Source of the DNA: Streptomyces corynorhini
GTDB lineage: Bacteria > Actinomycetota > Actinomycetes > Streptomycetales > Streptomycetaceae
DNA length: 35,267 nucleotides
Reading direction: 5' to 3'
Assembly: GCF_003346515.1 (NCBI RefSeq)
Contig: NZ_QQNA01000062.1
Coordinates: 1 to 35,267 of the forward strand
Shown here: piece after piece, positions 17,195 to 24,129 of the stretch
Position numbering within the stretch: the first letter of the stretch is position 1
Layout: every line of letters starts with the position of its first letter
Made by a program: the position numbers and the translations under genes
The notes under the pieces: model-generated
Told to the model about the DNA's origin: nothing
Databases searched by the model: none
Seen by the model: the letters and a program-made list of their open reading frames with translations, nothing else

Positions 17195-17227
17195 GGCGGG
17201 CCGTGGACAGGAGGTCCGCGGCCCGCC
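17195..17227 (-). terminator. Hairpin downstream of the aminobutyraldehyde dehydrogenase
   Basis: GGCGGGCCG (17195-17203) pairs perfectly with CGGCCCGCC (17219-17227), and an inner GGAC/GTCC pair lengthens the stem after one mismatch. It begins 12 bp after the stop of the minus-strand gene ending at 17240, as expected for its terminator, and keeps that transcript from running into the SpoIIE-type gene promoter. Confidence 0.65.
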
Positions 17228-17239
17228 CCGGGCGTCCGG

Positions 17240-18688
17240 TCAGCCGTCGAGCGACGTCATCACGTGCTTGATCCGCGTGTAGTCGTCGAAGCCGTACGCC
17301 GAGAGGTCCTTGCCGTAGCCGGACTTCTTGAAGCCGCCGTGCGGCATCTCCGCGACGAGCGGGATGTGGGTGTTGATCCACACGCAGCCGAAGTCGAGCG
17401 CCTTCGACATCCGCATGGCGCGCCCGTGGTCCTTGGTCCACACCGAGGAGGCGAGCGCGAACTCGACCCCGTTGGCGTACTCCAGGGCCTGTGCCTCGTC
17501 CGTGAAGGACTGGACGGTGATGACCGGGCCGAAGACCTCGTTCTGGATGATCTCGTCGTCCTGCCTGAGGCCGGAGACGACGGTCGGGGCGTAGAAGTAG
17601 CCCCGGTCGCCGACCCGGTGGCCGCCGGTCTCCACCCTGGCGTGCGCGGGCAGCCGCTCGACGAAGCCGGCGACCCGCTCCAGCTGGGCGGCGTTGTTGA
17701 GCGGCCCGTAGAGCACGTCCTCGTCGTCCGCCGCGCCGGTCCTGGTGTCGGCCGCGGCCTTGGCGAGAGCCGCGACGAAGGCGTCGTGGACCGACTCGTG
17801 GACGAGGACGCGGGTGGCGGCCGTACAGTCCTGGCCCGCGTTGAAGTAGCCCGCGACGGCGATCTCCTCGGCGGCCTTCGTCAGGGCCTCGCCGTCGAGG
17901 TCGCCGAAGACGACGACGGGGGCCTTGCCGCCCAGTTCCAGATGGACCCGCTTGACGTCCCTGGCCGCCGATCCGGCGACCTCGATACCGGCCCGTACGG
18001 AGCCGGTGATGGAGGCCATCGCGGGCGTACGGTGCTCGACCATGGCGCGGCCGGTGTCACGGTCGCCGCACAGGACGTTGAAGACGCCCTTGGGGACGAT
18101 CGCGCCGATGATCTCGGCCATCAGCGTGGTCGAGGCGGGGGTGGTGTCCGACGGCTTCAGGACGACGGTGTTCCCGGCGGCGAGAGCCGGCGCGAACTTC
18201 CACACGGCCATCATCATCGGGTAGTTCCACGGCGCGACCTGCGCGCAGACGCCGATCGGCTCGCGGCGGACGATGGAGGTGAGGCCCTCCATGTACTCCC
18301 CGGCCGAGCGGCCTTCGAGCATCCGGGCCGCGCCCGCGAAGAAGCGGATCTGGTCCACCATCGGCGGGATCTCGTCGGTACGGGTCAGCCCCAGGGGCTT
18401 GCCGGTGTTCTCGGACTCGGCGGCGATCAGGTCCTCGGCGCGCTCCTCGAAGGCGTCCGCGATCCTGAGCAGCGCCTTCTGGCGCTCGGCCGGGGTCGTG
18501 TCGCGCCAGGCGGGGAACGCCGCGGCGGCGGCCTCCATGGCGGCGTCGACGTCGGCCGGACCCGAGAGCGGGGACGTGGCGTACGCCTCGCCCGTGGCCG
18601 GGTTGACCACCTCGATGGTCCGCCCGTCGGCGGCGTCCCGGAATTCCCCGTTGATGTAGTTACGCAGCCGGCGCAGCTCGGTGGTCAC
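17240..18688 (-). CDS. Gamma-aminobutyraldehyde dehydrogenase
   Basis: A 482-residue NAD-dependent aldehyde dehydrogenase with N155 (VAPWNYP), base E251 (HLELGGKAP) and nucleophile C288 (GQDCTAATR). The whole N-terminus (NYINGEFRDAADGRTIEVVNPATGE) and the C-terminal ALDFGCVWINTHIP...MPHGGFKKSGYGKD resemble 4-aminobutyraldehyde dehydrogenases (PatD type), which make GABA from the putrescine-derived aldehyde. GTG 18688 is preferred because AGGAGG lies 7 bases before it; ATG 18694 touches that site and would leave no spacing. It diverges from an Lrp-type regulator followed by an aminotransferase that could supply the aldehyde. A promoter is visible at 18729-18756. Confidence 0.88.
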   Translation of the reverse strand: MTTELRRLRNYINGEFRDAADGRTIEVVNPATGEAYATSPLSGPADVDAAMEAAAAAFPAWRDTTPAERQKALLRIADAFEERAEDLIAAESENTGKPLGLTRTDEIPPMVDQIRFFAGAARMLEGRSAGEYMEGLTSIVRREPIGVCAQVAPWNYPMMMAVWKFAPALAAGNTVVLKPSDTTPASTTLMAEIIGAIVPKGVFNVLCGDRDTGRAMVEHRTPAMASITGSVRAGIEVAGSAARDVKRVHLELGGKAPVVVFGDLDGEALTKAAEEIAVAGYFNAGQDCTAATRVLVHESVHDAFVAALAKAAADTRTGAADDEDVLYGPLNNAAQLERVAGFVERLPAHARVETGGHRVGDRGYFYAPTVVSGLRQDDEIIQNEVFGPVITVQSFTDEAQALEYANGVEFALASSVWTKDHGRAMRMSKALDFGCVWINTHIPLVAEMPHGGFKKSGYGKDLSAYGFDDYTRIKHVMTSLDG

Positions 18689-18728
18689 TGCCATCCCTCC
18701 TGTCAGATGTCCGATGGGTGAGACGCCC

Positions 18729-18756
18729 ACCTTAATCGGTCGGCCGACGCATTCAA
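18729..18756 (-). promoter_or_regulatory. Promoter of the aminobutyraldehyde dehydrogenase gene
   Basis: On the minus strand TTGAAT (18756-18751) and TAAGGT (18734-18729) are separated by 16 bp, a fair match to vegetative Streptomyces promoters. Transcription would begin near 18722, giving a leader of about 35 bases. The adjacent A+T-rich stretch, about 18770-18830, stands out from the genome composition and is the likely binding region for the divergent Lrp-type regulator. Confidence 0.5.
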
Positions 18757-18857
18757 CAGGCCCGACCCTCCATAACTTCGGATTCGGTGATATTTGATCG
18801 CCTGAACAACGAATTTCATCGATTGAGGGTTGCGGGACAGACGAGTAGCAGTGCACA

Positions 18858-19418
18858 GTGAACCGCGTGGCCAGTCGTAACGCAGACTCCAGAACATCGT
18901 CAGGGCCGGGCGCCAGGTCCGAGACGAGGCCGGATTCCAAACCGGACTCCAGGACCGGCAACGGGTCGTCACCGACGCTCGATTCGGTCTCCCTCGCCAT
19001 CATCGAACAGCTCCAGGAGGACGGACGGCGCCCGTACGCGGCGATCGGCAAGGCCGTCGGCCTCTCCGAAGCCGCCGTGCGCCAGCGCGTGCAGAAGCTG
19101 CTCGACCAGGGCGTGATGCAGATCGTCGCGGTCACCGACCCGCTCACCGTCGGCTTCCGGCGCCAGGCGATGGTCGGGATCAACGTCGAGGGCGACACGG
19201 ACCCGGTCGCGGAGGCGCTGGCGGCCATGGACGAGTGCGAGTACGTGGTGATGACCGCGGGCTCCTTCGACCTGATGGTGGAGGTCGTCTGCGAGGACGA
19301 CGACCATCTGCTGGAGGTCATCAACAAGCGGATCCGCGCGCTCCCCGGCGTGCGCTCCACCGAGAGCTTCGTCTACCTCAAGCTGAAGAAGCAGACCTAT
19401 ATGTGGGGAACCCGATAG
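18858..19418 (+). CDS. Lrp/AsnC-family transcriptional regulator
   Basis: A 186-residue regulator. The first 40 residues are Ser/Arg/Asp-rich and probably disordered; then an AsnC-type helix-turn-helix (LDSVSLAIIEQLQEDGRRPY... GLSEAAVRQRVQKLL, about 42-82) and a RAM effector domain (about 100-180, with GSFDLMVEVVCED). Its position, divergent from the aminobutyraldehyde dehydrogenase and 2 bp before an aminotransferase, indicates control of putrescine/GABA use. From memory, the S. coelicolor counterpart has been linked to polyamine gene control; I treat this as supporting inference only. GTG 18858 has no clear ribosome-binding site; GTG 18867 is an alternative start. Confidence 0.85.
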   Translation: MNRVASRNADSRTSSGPGARSETRPDSKPDSRTGNGSSPTLDSVSLAIIEQLQEDGRRPYAAIGKAVGLSEAAVRQRVQKLLDQGVMQIVAVTDPLTVGFRRQAMVGINVEGDTDPVAEALAAMDECEYVVMTAGSFDLMVEVVCEDDDHLLEVINKRIRALPGVRSTESFVYLKLKKQTYMWGTR

Positions 19419-19420
19419 CC

Positions 19421-20782
19421 GTGAGCAAGGACCTCTCCAAGACCGCGTACGACCACCTGTGGATGCACTTCACCCGCATGTCGTCGTACGAGAACGCGCC
19501 CGTGCCCACCATCGTGCGTGGCGAGGGCACCTACATCTACGACGACCGGGGCAAGCGCTACCTGGACGGTCTGTCCGGGCTGTTCGTGGTCAACGCCGGT
19601 CACGGCAGGCACGAGCTGGCCGAGGCAGCGTACAAGCAGGGCCAGGAGCTGGCCTTCTTCCCGGTGTGGTCCTACGCGCACCCGAAGGCCGTCGAACTGG
19701 CGGAGCGGCTCGCCCACTACGCGCCCGGCGACCTCAACAAGGTCTTCTTTACCACCGGTGGCGGGGAGGCGGTCGAGACCGCCTGGAAGCTCGCCAAGCA
19801 GTACTTCAAACTGACCGGCAAGCCGACCAAGTACAAGGTCATATCCCGCGCGGTCGCCTACCACGGCACCCCGCAGGGCGCGCTGTCCATCACCGGGCTG
19901 CCCGCCCTGAAGGCGCCCTTCGAACCGCTCGTCCCGGGCGCGCACAAGGTCGTCAACACCAACATCTACCGCGCGCCGATCCACGGGGACGACCCCGAGG
20001 CGTACGGCCGCTGGTGCGCCGACCAGATCGAGCAGGAGATCCTCTTCGAGGGACCCGAGACGGTCGCCGCGGTCTTCCTGGAGCCGGTGCAGAACGCGGG
20101 CGGCTGCTTCCCGCCGCCGCCCGGCTACTTCCAGCGGGTGCGGGAGATCTGCGACCAGTACGACGTACTGCTCGTCTCCGACGAGGTCATCTGCGCCTTC
20201 GGCCGGCTCGGCACGATGTTCGCGTGCGACAAGTTCGACTACGTACCGGACATGATCACCTGTGCCAAGGGCATGACCTCGGGCTACTCGCCGATCGGCG
20301 CGTGCCTCGTCTCCGACCGGCTGGCCGAGCCCTTCTACCAGGGGGACAACACCTTCCTGCACGGCTACACGTTCGGCGGCCACCCGGTCTCGGCGGCGGT
20401 CGGCCTCGCCAATCTCGACATCTTCGAGCGCGAGGGCCTCAACCAGCACGTCCTCGACAACGAGGGCGCGTTCTTCGAGACCCTCAGCAAGCTGCACGAC
20501 CTGCCGATCGTCGGCGACGTCCGGGGCAACGGCTTCTTCTACGGCATCGAGCTGGTGAAGGACAAGGCCACCAAGGAGACCTTCACGGACGAGGAGACCG
20601 AGCGCGTCCTGTACGGCTTCCTCTCCAAGAAGCTGTACGACAGCGGGCTCTACTGCCGCGCCGACGACCGGGGCGACCCGGTGGTGCAGCTGGCGCCCGC
20701 GCTGATCTCCGACCAGTCGACGTTCGACGAGATCGAGGGCATCCTGCGCTCGGTCCTGGCGGAGGCGTGGACGAAGCTCTGA
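19421..20782 (+). CDS. Class III aminotransferase, probable diamine (putrescine) transaminase
   Basis: A 453-residue PLP aminotransferase. FTTGGGEAVETAWKLAKQY (110-128), LVSDEVICAFGR (D254) and TCAKGMTSGYSPIGA (K283 as the Schiff-base lysine) define the class III/omega group, and HGYTFGGHPVSAAVG follows. Streptomyces annotations often call it aspartate aminotransferase family, but the closest functional analogues I know are putrescine/cadaverine:pyruvate transaminases (SpuC type). Together with the dehydrogenase at 17240 it would turn putrescine into GABA. GTG 19421 starts 2 bp after the Lrp gene, with GGGGAA inside the end of that gene, so the two form an operon. The N-terminal FTRMSSYENAPVP is typical of this subgroup. 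Confidence 0.85.
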   Translation: MSKDLSKTAYDHLWMHFTRMSSYENAPVPTIVRGEGTYIYDDRGKRYLDGLSGLFVVNAGHGRHELAEAAYKQGQELAFFPVWSYAHPKAVELAERLAHYAPGDLNKVFFTTGGGEAVETAWKLAKQYFKLTGKPTKYKVISRAVAYHGTPQGALSITGLPALKAPFEPLVPGAHKVVNTNIYRAPIHGDDPEAYGRWCADQIEQEILFEGPETVAAVFLEPVQNAGGCFPPPPGYFQRVREICDQYDVLLVSDEVICAFGRLGTMFACDKFDYVPDMITCAKGMTSGYSPIGACLVSDRLAEPFYQGDNTFLHGYTFGGHPVSAAVGLANLDIFEREGLNQHVLDNEGAFFETLSKLHDLPIVGDVRGNGFFYGIELVKDKATKETFTDEETERVLYGFLSKKLYDSGLYCRADDRGDPVVQLAPALISDQSTFDEIEGILRSVLAEAWTKL

Positions 20783-20814
20783 TCCGGGCGAGGCCGCGGA
20801 CGGAGCGGTGAGCC

Positions 20815-20836
20815 GGCCGCACTCCGCGGAGCGGCC
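20815..20836 (+). terminator. Weak hairpin after the aminotransferase gene
   Basis: GGCCG (20815-20819) and CTC (20822-20824) pair with GAG and CGGCC (20829-20836), with a 2-base bulge and a 4-base loop. It begins 32 bp past the stop codon. The remainder of the 233-bp gap to the ABC gene holds no other structure I can support, apart from a possible -10 (TAGCGT) near 20936. Confidence 0.4.
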
Positions 20837-21015
20837 CTGATCCGGCCCCCTCGCCCGACGGCCCGGGTGCCCCCTTTCGAGTGAGAAGGCGGGCATTCGG
20901 GCCGCGTGCTGTCGCACACCCGGCGTGGCGTCCCTAGCGTGCCCTGTGACCGATCGTCGCCGTCTCCCTCCCCCGGACGGGGACGGTACGTCAGATCAGA
21001 ACCGAGGTGTACGCC

Positions 21016-21744
21016 ATGGTGGCCCCGCCGGACAACGACGTGCTCTGGGCGCGTTCCCTGACCTACTCCCACAGCGGATCACCCGCACTCGACGATGTCT
21101 CGCTCGGGGTGCGGGAGGGCGAGATCCTCGCCGTGACCGGCCCGCGCGGGAGCGGCAAGACCACGCTGCTGCGGTGTCTGTCGGGCCAGTTGGTGCCCCG
21201 CCGGGGCGAGGTCTGGTTCAACAGCACGCCCGTCCACACCATGAGCGCGCTGCTGCGGGAACGGCTGCGCCGCGACCGCTTCAGCTGGATCGCCCCCGAG
21301 CCGTCCCTCGTGCCCGAGCTGAGCGCCTGGGAGAACGCGGCCCTGCCGCTGCTGATGCGCGGCGCGTCCCATCGGGCCGCCAAGACCGCCGCGATGGAGT
21401 GGCTGGAGCGCCTCGACATCGGCGCGTACGCCCGTAAACGCCCCGGCGCGCTGCTCCAGTCGCAGCGCCAGCGCATCGCCGTGGCGCGCGCCCTGGTCAC
21501 CGAGCCGTCGGTGCTCTTCGCCGACGAGCCGACCGCTCCGCTGCACCGCGCCGACCGGGCGCAGGTGCTGCGCACGCTGACCACGGCGGCCCGTTCGCAC
21601 CGCATCACCGTCGTCCTGGCCACGCTGGACGCGGAGGTGGCGCTGCTCGCGGACCGCACGGTGACCCTGCTGGACGGCCGCCGCGTCAACGCGCCGCGGC
21701 CCTCGGAGGCGGAAGGCCGGGCCGCGTGCTCGCTCTCCGTCTAG
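21016..21744 (+). CDS. Degenerate ABC-transporter ATPase (LolD/MacB-like)
   Basis: A 242-residue nucleotide-binding domain. Walker A (GPRGSGKTT) and Walker B with its glutamate (VLFADEPTA) are intact and the order of elements follows LolD-type ATPases. However, the signature reads LLQSQRQR instead of LSGGQQQR, the Q-loop position is Pro (WIAPEPSL), the D-loop is PLHR instead of NLDS, and the switch region is ATLD instead of THD. It may bind ATP but probably cannot hydrolyse it in the canonical way. ATG 21016 is favoured because GAGG lies 8 bases upstream; GTG 21007 is possible. The permease gene begins inside its 3' end, a 19-bp overlap, so they act together. The frame is fully open, so this is not an obvious pseudogene. 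Confidence 0.85.
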   Translation: MVAPPDNDVLWARSLTYSHSGSPALDDVSLGVREGEILAVTGPRGSGKTTLLRCLSGQLVPRRGEVWFNSTPVHTMSALLRERLRRDRFSWIAPEPSLVPELSAWENAALPLLMRGASHRAAKTAAMEWLERLDIGAYARKRPGALLQSQRQRIAVARALVTEPSVLFADEPTAPLHRADRAQVLRTLTTAARSHRITVVLATLDAEVALLADRTVTLLDGRRVNAPRPSEAEGRAACSLSV

Positions 21745-22955
21745 GCCGCCGCACGCATCTCCTGGCGCAGCTGCGCCGGCTGCTGGTCGCCGCCGCCTCC
21801 GCGGGCGTCGGGTTCCTGCTGCTGTGCACGCTGGGCTGGGCCATGGGCCATCCCGCCGGGTCCACGGTGCGCCTGCTCTGGTGTCTGATCCCGCTGGCGG
21901 CGACCGTACAGTTCGCGGTCGCCGTGGCGCGTGCGGATCCGATTCTGCGGCCGCGCGCCGGGCTGTCGGCGGTGGGCCTCGGCCCGGCCCGGCTGACGGC
22001 GCTGGCCGCCACGTCGACCGCCGTGTCGTGCGCGCTGGGCAGCGCGCTGGCGCTGCTGTTCTTCCTGCACCTGCGCGGCGATCTGACCGGGATGCCGTTC
22101 GACGGGGAGGCCGCGAAGCTGCTCGCCGCCGATCAGCCGCTGCCGCTGGGCGCCGTGCTGACCCTGCTCGCCGTGGTGCCCGTACTGGCGACGGCGGCGA
22201 CGGCGCTGGCGCTGCGTTCCCGGGGCGGCGCGGACCGCGGCCCGGTGCGCGAGCGGGTGCCGGGTGCCGGGCAGGAGCCGGTCGGGGAGTCCGGTGCGGG
22301 CCCGGGTGCGGACCTCGCTTCGGCCGCGCCCGTCCCGCATCCCGCGCCGGCGCCGGGCGGGCTGCCCTGGGGCGTCGCCCTGACGGCGGCGGGGCTCGCG
22401 GTCGAGACGTACGCCAGCCGGGGCGGCGCGGACTCCGCGCTGCCGCTGCCCGGTCACTTCGGCGGCAGCCCGGCCGGGGTGCTGGCGGGGTGGTCGCTCA
22501 CGGCTCTGGGGCTCGCCCTGGCGGGCCCGGGCATCACCCACCTGTGCGGCTGGCTGCTGCAGATCCTGCGCCCCGGCGCGATCCGGCTGCTGGCGGGGCG
22601 CACGCTCATGGCCGAGGCACGGCGCATCGGACGCCCCTTGGGGGTGCTGTGCGCGGTGCTCTCCGGAGTGCTCGCCGCGAACTCCCTGTACGGTCCCGGC
22701 GACGAACGCCCCTTCGGCCCGCTCACCGCTCTGGGCGCGGCGCTGGTGATCGGCTGCACGGCCGCCACACTCCTGACGGCGACCCTAGAGGCCCGGCAGG
22801 TACGGGCGTCCACCACCCGCACCCTGCGGCTGGCGGGGGCTCCGGCGGCTCTGGTCCGCACGGCGGCGGCGGTACGGGCCACCACGGTACTGGCCGTGTT
22901 CACCCCGCTGACCTGGGCGGTGGCCTCGCTGGCGGCGATTCCGCTGTCCGGCTGA
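21726..22955 (+). CDS. ABC-type multi-spanning membrane protein, partner of the degenerate ATPase
   Basis: A 409-residue protein with roughly nine or ten hydrophobic segments: four in the first 170 residues, a Pro/Gly-rich loop (about 172-215), and five or six more to the C-terminus. The last pair around VRATTVLAVFTPLTWAVASLAAIPL looks FtsX/MacB-like, but there is no large extracellular domain and I cannot assign a substrate. GTG 21726 overlaps the ATPase gene and has GGAAGG upstream within it. Such pairs in Streptomyces are usually annotated as ABC permeases of unknown cargo. It converges on the thiamine transporter operon, with a strong terminator between. Confidence 0.75.
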   Translation: MLALRLGRRTHLLAQLRRLLVAAASAGVGFLLLCTLGWAMGHPAGSTVRLLWCLIPLAATVQFAVAVARADPILRPRAGLSAVGLGPARLTALAATSTAVSCALGSALALLFFLHLRGDLTGMPFDGEAAKLLAADQPLPLGAVLTLLAVVPVLATAATALALRSRGGADRGPVRERVPGAGQEPVGESGAGPGADLASAAPVPHPAPAPGGLPWGVALTAAGLAVETYASRGGADSALPLPGHFGGSPAGVLAGWSLTALGLALAGPGITHLCGWLLQILRPGAIRLLAGRTLMAEARRIGRPLGVLCAVLSGVLAANSLYGPGDERPFGPLTALGAALVIGCTAATLLTATLEARQVRASTTRTLRLAGAPAALVRTAAAVRATTVLAVFTPLTWAVASLAAIPLSG

Positions 22956-22982
22956 ACCGGCCGTACCCGTACCGGCGTCGTG

Positions 22983-23011
22983 GGGCCCGACCGGCGAGAC
23001 CGGTCGGGCCC
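22983..23011. terminator. Strong bidirectional terminator
   Basis: GGGCCCGACCGG (22983-22994) pairs perfectly over 12 bp with 23000-23011 around the loop CGAGA. It fills the 73-bp gap between two convergent genes and would end both the plus-strand ABC pair and the minus-strand thiamine operon. Confidence 0.8.
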
Positions 23012-23028
23012 TTCGCGCGTCGTCGCGG

Positions 23029-24129
23029 CTACGAGGACTGCTTCGCCGCCGCGGGGGCCGCCCGGAACCCGCCGCCGTCCTCGCGGGCGTCCAGCACCAC
23101 GACCTCGGCCGCGTCGAAGGTCACGCCGACCGCCCGGCCCTCGTCCGGGGCGTCCCGCAGGCCGCACTCGGCCTCCAGTGGAGGAGCGTCGCCGGAGCCG
23201 TCCTGGCGCAGCAGGACGGCGACCCGGCCGGACCGGAACGTACGCGCCCCGACCGTGCAGGCCAACCCCTGGGCGCTCGCCCCCACCCGTACTCCGGCGG
23301 GCCTGATCAGCAGCGTCCGCTCGCCCTGCGGGGAGCCGTCCGGCACCGGGACCGGGCCCCAGACCGTGTCGGCGGTCGTACCGCGCACGGTGGCGGGCAC
23401 GACGTTGTCGAAGCCGAGGAACCGGGCGACGAACGCGGTGGCGGGCCGCTGCCAGACCTCCAGCGGGGTGCCGCTCTGGGCGATCCGTCCGTCGCGCATC
23501 ACCACGACCCGGTCGGCGAGCGCGAACGCCTCGCCCTGGTCGTGGGTGACGGCGAGCACCGTCGTACCGAGGCGGCCGAACAGGCCGCGCAGCTCGACCA
23601 CCAGGCGCTCGCGCAGACCGCGGTCGAGCTGGCCGAGCGGTTCGTCGAGCATCAGCAGCCGGGGGCTGGGCGCGAGGGCCCTGGCCAGGGCGACGCGCTG
23701 CTGTTCGCCGCCGGACAGCGCGGCGACGGCTCGCGGGCCGGCGCCCGGCAGCCCGACGAGGTCGAGCAGCTCCGTCACCCGGGCCGCCCGCTCCTCGCGG
23801 CCCGCGCCGCGCATCCGCAGCCCGAAGGCGACGTTTCCCGCCACGTCGCGCTGCGGAAAGAGCTGGTGGTCCTGGAACATCAGCCCGACGCCGCGCCGGT
23901 GGGCGGGCACCCCCGACTGGTCGGCGCCGTCGAGCAGCACCCGTCCGCCGTCCGGGTGCCGGAGCCCGGCGACGACCCGCAGGAGGGTCGACTTGCCGCT
24001 GCCGCTCGGGCCGAGCACGCAGACGATCTCGTGCTCGGCGACGCTCAGATCCACCGCGTCGAGAGCGGTCCGCTGCCGCGCGCGGGAGCCGAACCGCACG
24101 GTCACGTCCGACAGGGTGAGCAGGGCCAT
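23029..24129 (-). CDS. Thiamine ABC transporter ATPase, ThiQ-like with C-terminal extension
   Basis: A 366-residue ATP-binding subunit. Walker A GPSGSGKST (40-48), Q-loop LMFQDHQLFPQRDV, signature LSGGEQQRVALARAL, Walker B LLMLDEPLGQLD and AVTHDQGEA are all canonical, in contrast to the ATPase at 21016. Residues after about 235 form a TOBE-like regulatory part absent from the short E. coli ThiQ. It powers import through the fused permease upstream. ATG 24129 overlaps the permease stop in a TGATG junction and GGGAGAG precedes it; the open frame continuing to 24189 is shadow. It is the last gene of the operon under the TPP riboswitch, which is the main reason for the thiamine assignment. Confidence 0.85.
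   Translation of the reverse strand: MALLTLSDVTVRFGSRARQRTALDAVDLSVAEHEIVCVLGPSGSGKSTLLRVVAGLRHPDGGRVLLDGADQSGVPAHRRGVGLMFQDHQLFPQRDVAGNVAFGLRMRGAGREERAARVTELLDLVGLPGAGPRAVAALSGGEQQRVALARALAPSPRLLMLDEPLGQLDRGLRERLVVELRGLFGRLGTTVLAVTHDQGEAFALADRVVVMRDGRIAQSGTPLEVWQRPATAFVARFLGFDNVVPATVRGTTADTVWGPVPVPDGSPQGERTLLIRPAGVRVGASAQGLACTVGARTFRSGRVAVLLRQDGSGDAPPLEAECGLRDAPDEGRAVGVTFDAAEVVVLDAREDGGGFRAAPAAAKQSS

Noticed and set aside
18760..18850. Precise Lrp-binding palindrome in the A+T-rich divergent region
   Set aside because: Candidate half-sites such as GATATTTGATCG and CGAATTTCATC do not give a symmetric repeat good enough to claim.
21016..21744. Calling the degenerate ATPase a pseudogene
   Set aside because: The frame is fully open, Walker A and B are kept, and the permease gene overlaps it; loss of several motifs alone does not show that the gene is dead.
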